The position numbers and the translations under genes were made by a program. Below are positions 60,756 through 64,000 of a stretch of 64,000 bases of DNA, one piece after another. Source of the DNA: Dimorphilus gyrociliatus. Its lineage: Eukaryota > Annelida > Polychaeta > Dinophilidae. The stretch spans positions 2,784,165 to 2,848,164 of the forward strand of contig CAJFCJ010000005.1 of NCBI GenBank assembly GCA_904063045.1, read 5' to 3'. The notes below the pieces were generated by a model. That model was not told the DNA's origin. It ran no database searches and was given only the letters and a program-made list of their open reading frames with translations. Positions within the stretch are counted from its first letter, which is position 1. Every line of letters begins with the position of its first letter.

Positions 60756-63700
60756 TCATAGAAATCTTAAAATAGTTTTACAAACACTATAAATAAATCG
60801 GTCGTTAACTGAATCACATTTTATTCCTAATTTTATTCTTTTGCCTGTTGTTTTCAAGTTAGTCATAGCAGTGTCCCAAGATTTGTGATATTGATTGGAA
60901 AAATATAATTTTTTTAAGTCGTCGTTATAATTGAAGAAGAAATTCTATTTATTTTCATAATACGAAACTTTCAATAGGAATTAAATTGAAAATATCAAAT
61001 AATTATTACCGCATTCTCCCCTGATAATTTAACAGTAAGATTATCTTGATTATCTTGTAAAGTTAGATATAATTTCATCCTTAGTTTCATAAAAGGGATA
61101 CCAACATTATGAGCTGTCGTAGAATATTTCAAAGTATTAATTTAACATTTGGCAGGGTTTTGGAAGAGATTAAAATTATAGAACAAACCTTCAGCATTAA
61201 CACAAATTTCAAAGCATTTCTGACAAACAAAAGACGTAAGATCGCTTTCATCCATCTTTTCTCTAAAAGACATATATGAGTATTTAATTCAAGAAAATAA
61301 TAGCTTATTATTAATAATATTGTATTCTTACATTTCCCAATTGTTGATCAATTGCAAATTTGAATCACTAAATTTTAAACATCTTTCGTGGCTTCTAGGA
61401 AGATTACACCTTTAATAAAATAGAATAATGAAATATTAGTTATATAAAGGCTAAGTTTAGAAAAATTGATATACTCGAAGAGGCAATATGGGCAATAGAA
61501 TTGTAAAAACTCTAGGTTATTTATGCTTGTAAAATTTGAAATGGAGGCTTGCACCGTACATATTTTAGGCTTTTTATCATTCGTCATCAAGTTTTTTAAG
61601 CTAATTAAATCACCGTCGTGATGAATTTCTATAATTAAAAAAATAAAAGAAAGTGAAAATCAAATTACTTTGATAAAATACCGGAAAAAAAATAATTAAT
61701 ATACCTGTATCAATAGCTTGAGTAAATAGAATACTATTGAATTCTTCTTCATCATCAAATTCTACTTTAATATTATTCGTAACCTCCTTTTTTATTGTTT
61801 GGGCGGTAGCAAGCTGTTGAAACATTTTTATAACTGATAATCTTGGATCTTCATCTTTTAGGTTATAAACTCCTCTTTTGTATTTGGAGCCACCTCCATG
61901 TACGCTAATGGCATAGAAACTAGTATTACTCTTCTTTCGAATATCAGCATTAATTACTTCTATATATTGACCAATCTATAAAAGTATATATATATATATA
62001 TCGGAAAATTAGTACAGTGGAATACTAAAGATTTAATAGAATATGCCTTTATGTTACGTGCAACTTCAGCATGCTCGTCATATGCTAAAATGTAATGTAG
62101 ATAGTCTTCTGAAGGGAAAGCTGAAGTATCTATTTCTTCGATTTCATCTGATTTCGGCTTTAAAGTCATAAATCTATAATAAATATTAAACTTGAGTATT
62201 GTTATTAATCTTTAAATATTTAAAAATCTGATATAAAAACCTTAAATTACGATTTCCATCCCAAGCAATCAAAATGCAACTAGCTTTCCTATATATTCCT
62301 TCAGAAGTATTTTTAGAATATATTTTTCCTACTAGCTGCAATTTTAACATAAATTTATTCGCTTCTCATCTCTTTTAACGTATTTAAACAAAGAAATTAC
62401 TTGACAAATGAATCCAGTATAGCAAAGACGATTTAATGTTCCAAAGTTGTCACCTTTAATCTTGCGTCTAAAGTCGCTTAGATTGTCCTTTACTTTACTA
62501 TCAGCAATCTCAATATTTTTAGCATCAGTATTACTCAGACTAATATAAATTTCATTTATGTCGCCTTCATTATGCTTAATATTAAGATTTCTCAGTAATA
62601 CAGTATCTTCAACCTTTATCGAAAATAGTAATAATTAATATTATCAAATATTTTTTGTCTATAATTAGATACTTTGATGCGCTTAATTTGTTCATAAAAT
62701 TTCTTGTGTACATGGACATCATAGGAATCGTTCCAAACTAAACCAAGGAATGGTGTAATTTCTCTAATAGACCCTATATAATTGGTTAATGCTGAATTCA
62801 TTAGGTTTCTGTTAAAATATACGAATTATTTATTAATTATTTTCTGATGTATATACTGTATATTGTAAACATAATAATTTACAATTGACTTCTTGTTCCA
62901 TCCCAAATTTTAAGTAAAATTTTATCATCTATATCAATTATTGCCAAAACTTTACATCTTAAGGAAAATGGAAAGTTTTGATTTATCGAATCACTTATTG
63001 CGTATGCTGATGAGGAATTTAAGCTTCTAGGCTGAAAGAGAAGCGCTTTTCTGGTCATCCAAAATTTTCTCAACTCAACCACCTAATAGAATATAAATGA
63101 ATAAAACCAAATTCTAACGAGCAACGAAAAAACATTTTACATATTTAATATCCGTTCGTTTAAGTCTAAACTTCCTTTGACCATAAATCACAGGCGTTAA
63201 TGAGGAATTGATATCACCTGAAAATCTTAACCATACAGCTCCCCAGCCTGTGGATGCAGTGCACTGTAATTTCCCTTTAAATAATTTACACTAAAAGTAT
63301 TAGAAATGTTATAAATAATTATAAATAATTTTAAATGCATTATAGTTATGGCATACTCGTAATCTTTTTATAACAAATATATCACCAATACTATTAGACG
63401 TAGGCATCTCATTCTCATTGTCGCTGAATAATGTTATTGGTACACTATTTTCTAAAGTTTCATCCATCAGTTTAAGAAAAAATCGGCAACCTTGAAAAGT
63501 AAACAAGATCAATTATGATATAATAAAAGAATTAAATATTAAAAGAATAACAAACTATTATTCTTTACTCTTGATACAGAATCGCAATAGGTAAGAATCC
63601 CACTGACGTTAAATGTATGTTGAGACATAGTCAAGTTTTTTAACAAAGTAATCTCATTATCCAATGAAAACTTTAAGAAAAACAAAAATTATTAGCGTTA

Positions 63701-63948
63701 TTCATAAATCATATTTATTATTAATATAAGAAAATATCATACAATAGCCGGGGGAATAAATATCCATACTTCGGTCAAATTTTGAGGTTTTGTTCTAGTT
63801 TCTATCCTAAATGGATGTGGTCCGTGTTTGTTGATTGAAGGATTAATGGTTACTTTGTTTAATATAATAACATCCTTATTATATAAGAAAATGAAAGCAA
63901 AGAAAAGAAGATATAGTTTATATATATCTATATGTGTATATATGTAAT

Positions 63949-63980
<32 letters not shown>

Positions 63981-64000
63981 ATACCCCAGTTTCAACGGCA
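60756..64000 (-). CDS. POT1: telomere-protection protein POT1, 5' end beyond window
   Basis: Shelterin subunit that binds single-stranded telomeric DNA. Exons in transcript order: 64000-63985 (partial), 63874-63743, 63670-63569, 63490-63357, 63290-63141, 63082-62883, 62808-62673, 62613-62401, 62335-62241, 62173-62026, 61975-61705, 61628-61475, 61409-61332, 61262-61189, 61113-61010 and 60944-60756. OB1 is seen in GDIFVIKRLR and RTDIKYVVELRKFW, OB2 in YDEHAEVARNIKA and VHGGGSKYKRGVYNL. OB3 begins near FLQFYCPYCLFECNLPRSH with a later VCQKCFEIC pair, as in the human zinc-containing OB3. Unusually, two WDG(T/N)R-type OB2 copies are present (exons 6-8 and 9-11). All phases agree except at 63569/63490, where one base is missing. 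Confidence 0.85.
63935..63977. repeat. TA microsatellite in POT1 intron
   Basis: Alternating TA tract in the first visible POT1 intron. A shorter one lies at 61986-62001 in a later intron. Confidence 0.8.

Overview
The window is eukaryotic nuclear DNA from a bilaterian animal. Genes are split by GT-AG introns that are mostly about 55-90 nt long, intergenic DNA is short and AT-rich, and most genes have clear animal orthologues: heparan sulfate 6-O-sulfotransferase, KIF3A, junctophilin, a forkhead factor, GNPAT, TUBGCP5 and POT1. The compact introns and overall gene content would suit a small-genome spiralian, such as a meiofaunal annelid of the Dimorphilus type. That is an inference; no rRNA or mitochondrial marker is present to prove it. 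I saw no operon, trans-splice leader, CRISPR array, transposase, tRNA or rRNA.

Layout. 0-9 kb: 3' part of HS6ST, then KIF3A and glutamine synthetase, all on +. 9-14 kb: an orphan Cys/Glu-rich gene (+), a RING-less TRIM-like propeller gene (-) and an orphan four-exon gene (+). 14-21.5 kb: a synphilin-1 homologue (-), an ARMC10-like gene (+) and a monocarboxylate-transporter-like gene (+). 23-34 kb, all on -: junctophilin and a 17-exon coiled-coil/SH3/FN3/SH3 gene resembling RIM-binding proteins. 35-43 kb: MARF1 (+), two tandem Ly6/uPAR-type genes (-), a small propeller gene (-) and a divergent forkhead gene (+). 43-56 kb: a CCCH/RWD-like/CHY zinc-finger gene (+), GPKOW (-) head-to-head with TUBGCP5 (+), cathepsin B (-) and GNPAT (+). 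56-64 kb, all on -: a single-exon MAP2K, RIOK1 and POT1, which runs off the right edge.

The genes are a typical housekeeping/developmental mix and are not one pathway. Local themes are cilia and microtubules (KIF3A, TUBGCP5), excitable-cell and synaptic membrane contacts (junctophilin, the RIMBP-like protein), germline RNA control (MARF1), ribosome biogenesis and splicing (RIOK1, GPKOW) and telomere protection (POT1).

The strongest unusual signal is POT1. Its second OB fold appears to be duplicated in tandem, and the intron after the WDG(T/N)R motif lies at the same codon and phase in both copies. A further OB1-like segment lies upstream at the window edge. Two other genes have C-termini that a plain ORF reading gets wrong: splicing a 56-nt intron gives GNPAT an -SKL peroxisomal signal, and splicing a 34-nt intron restores the conserved TUBGCP5 tail. 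All exon boundaries were set by hand from splice signals, phase and remembered family sequences. No alignment was run.
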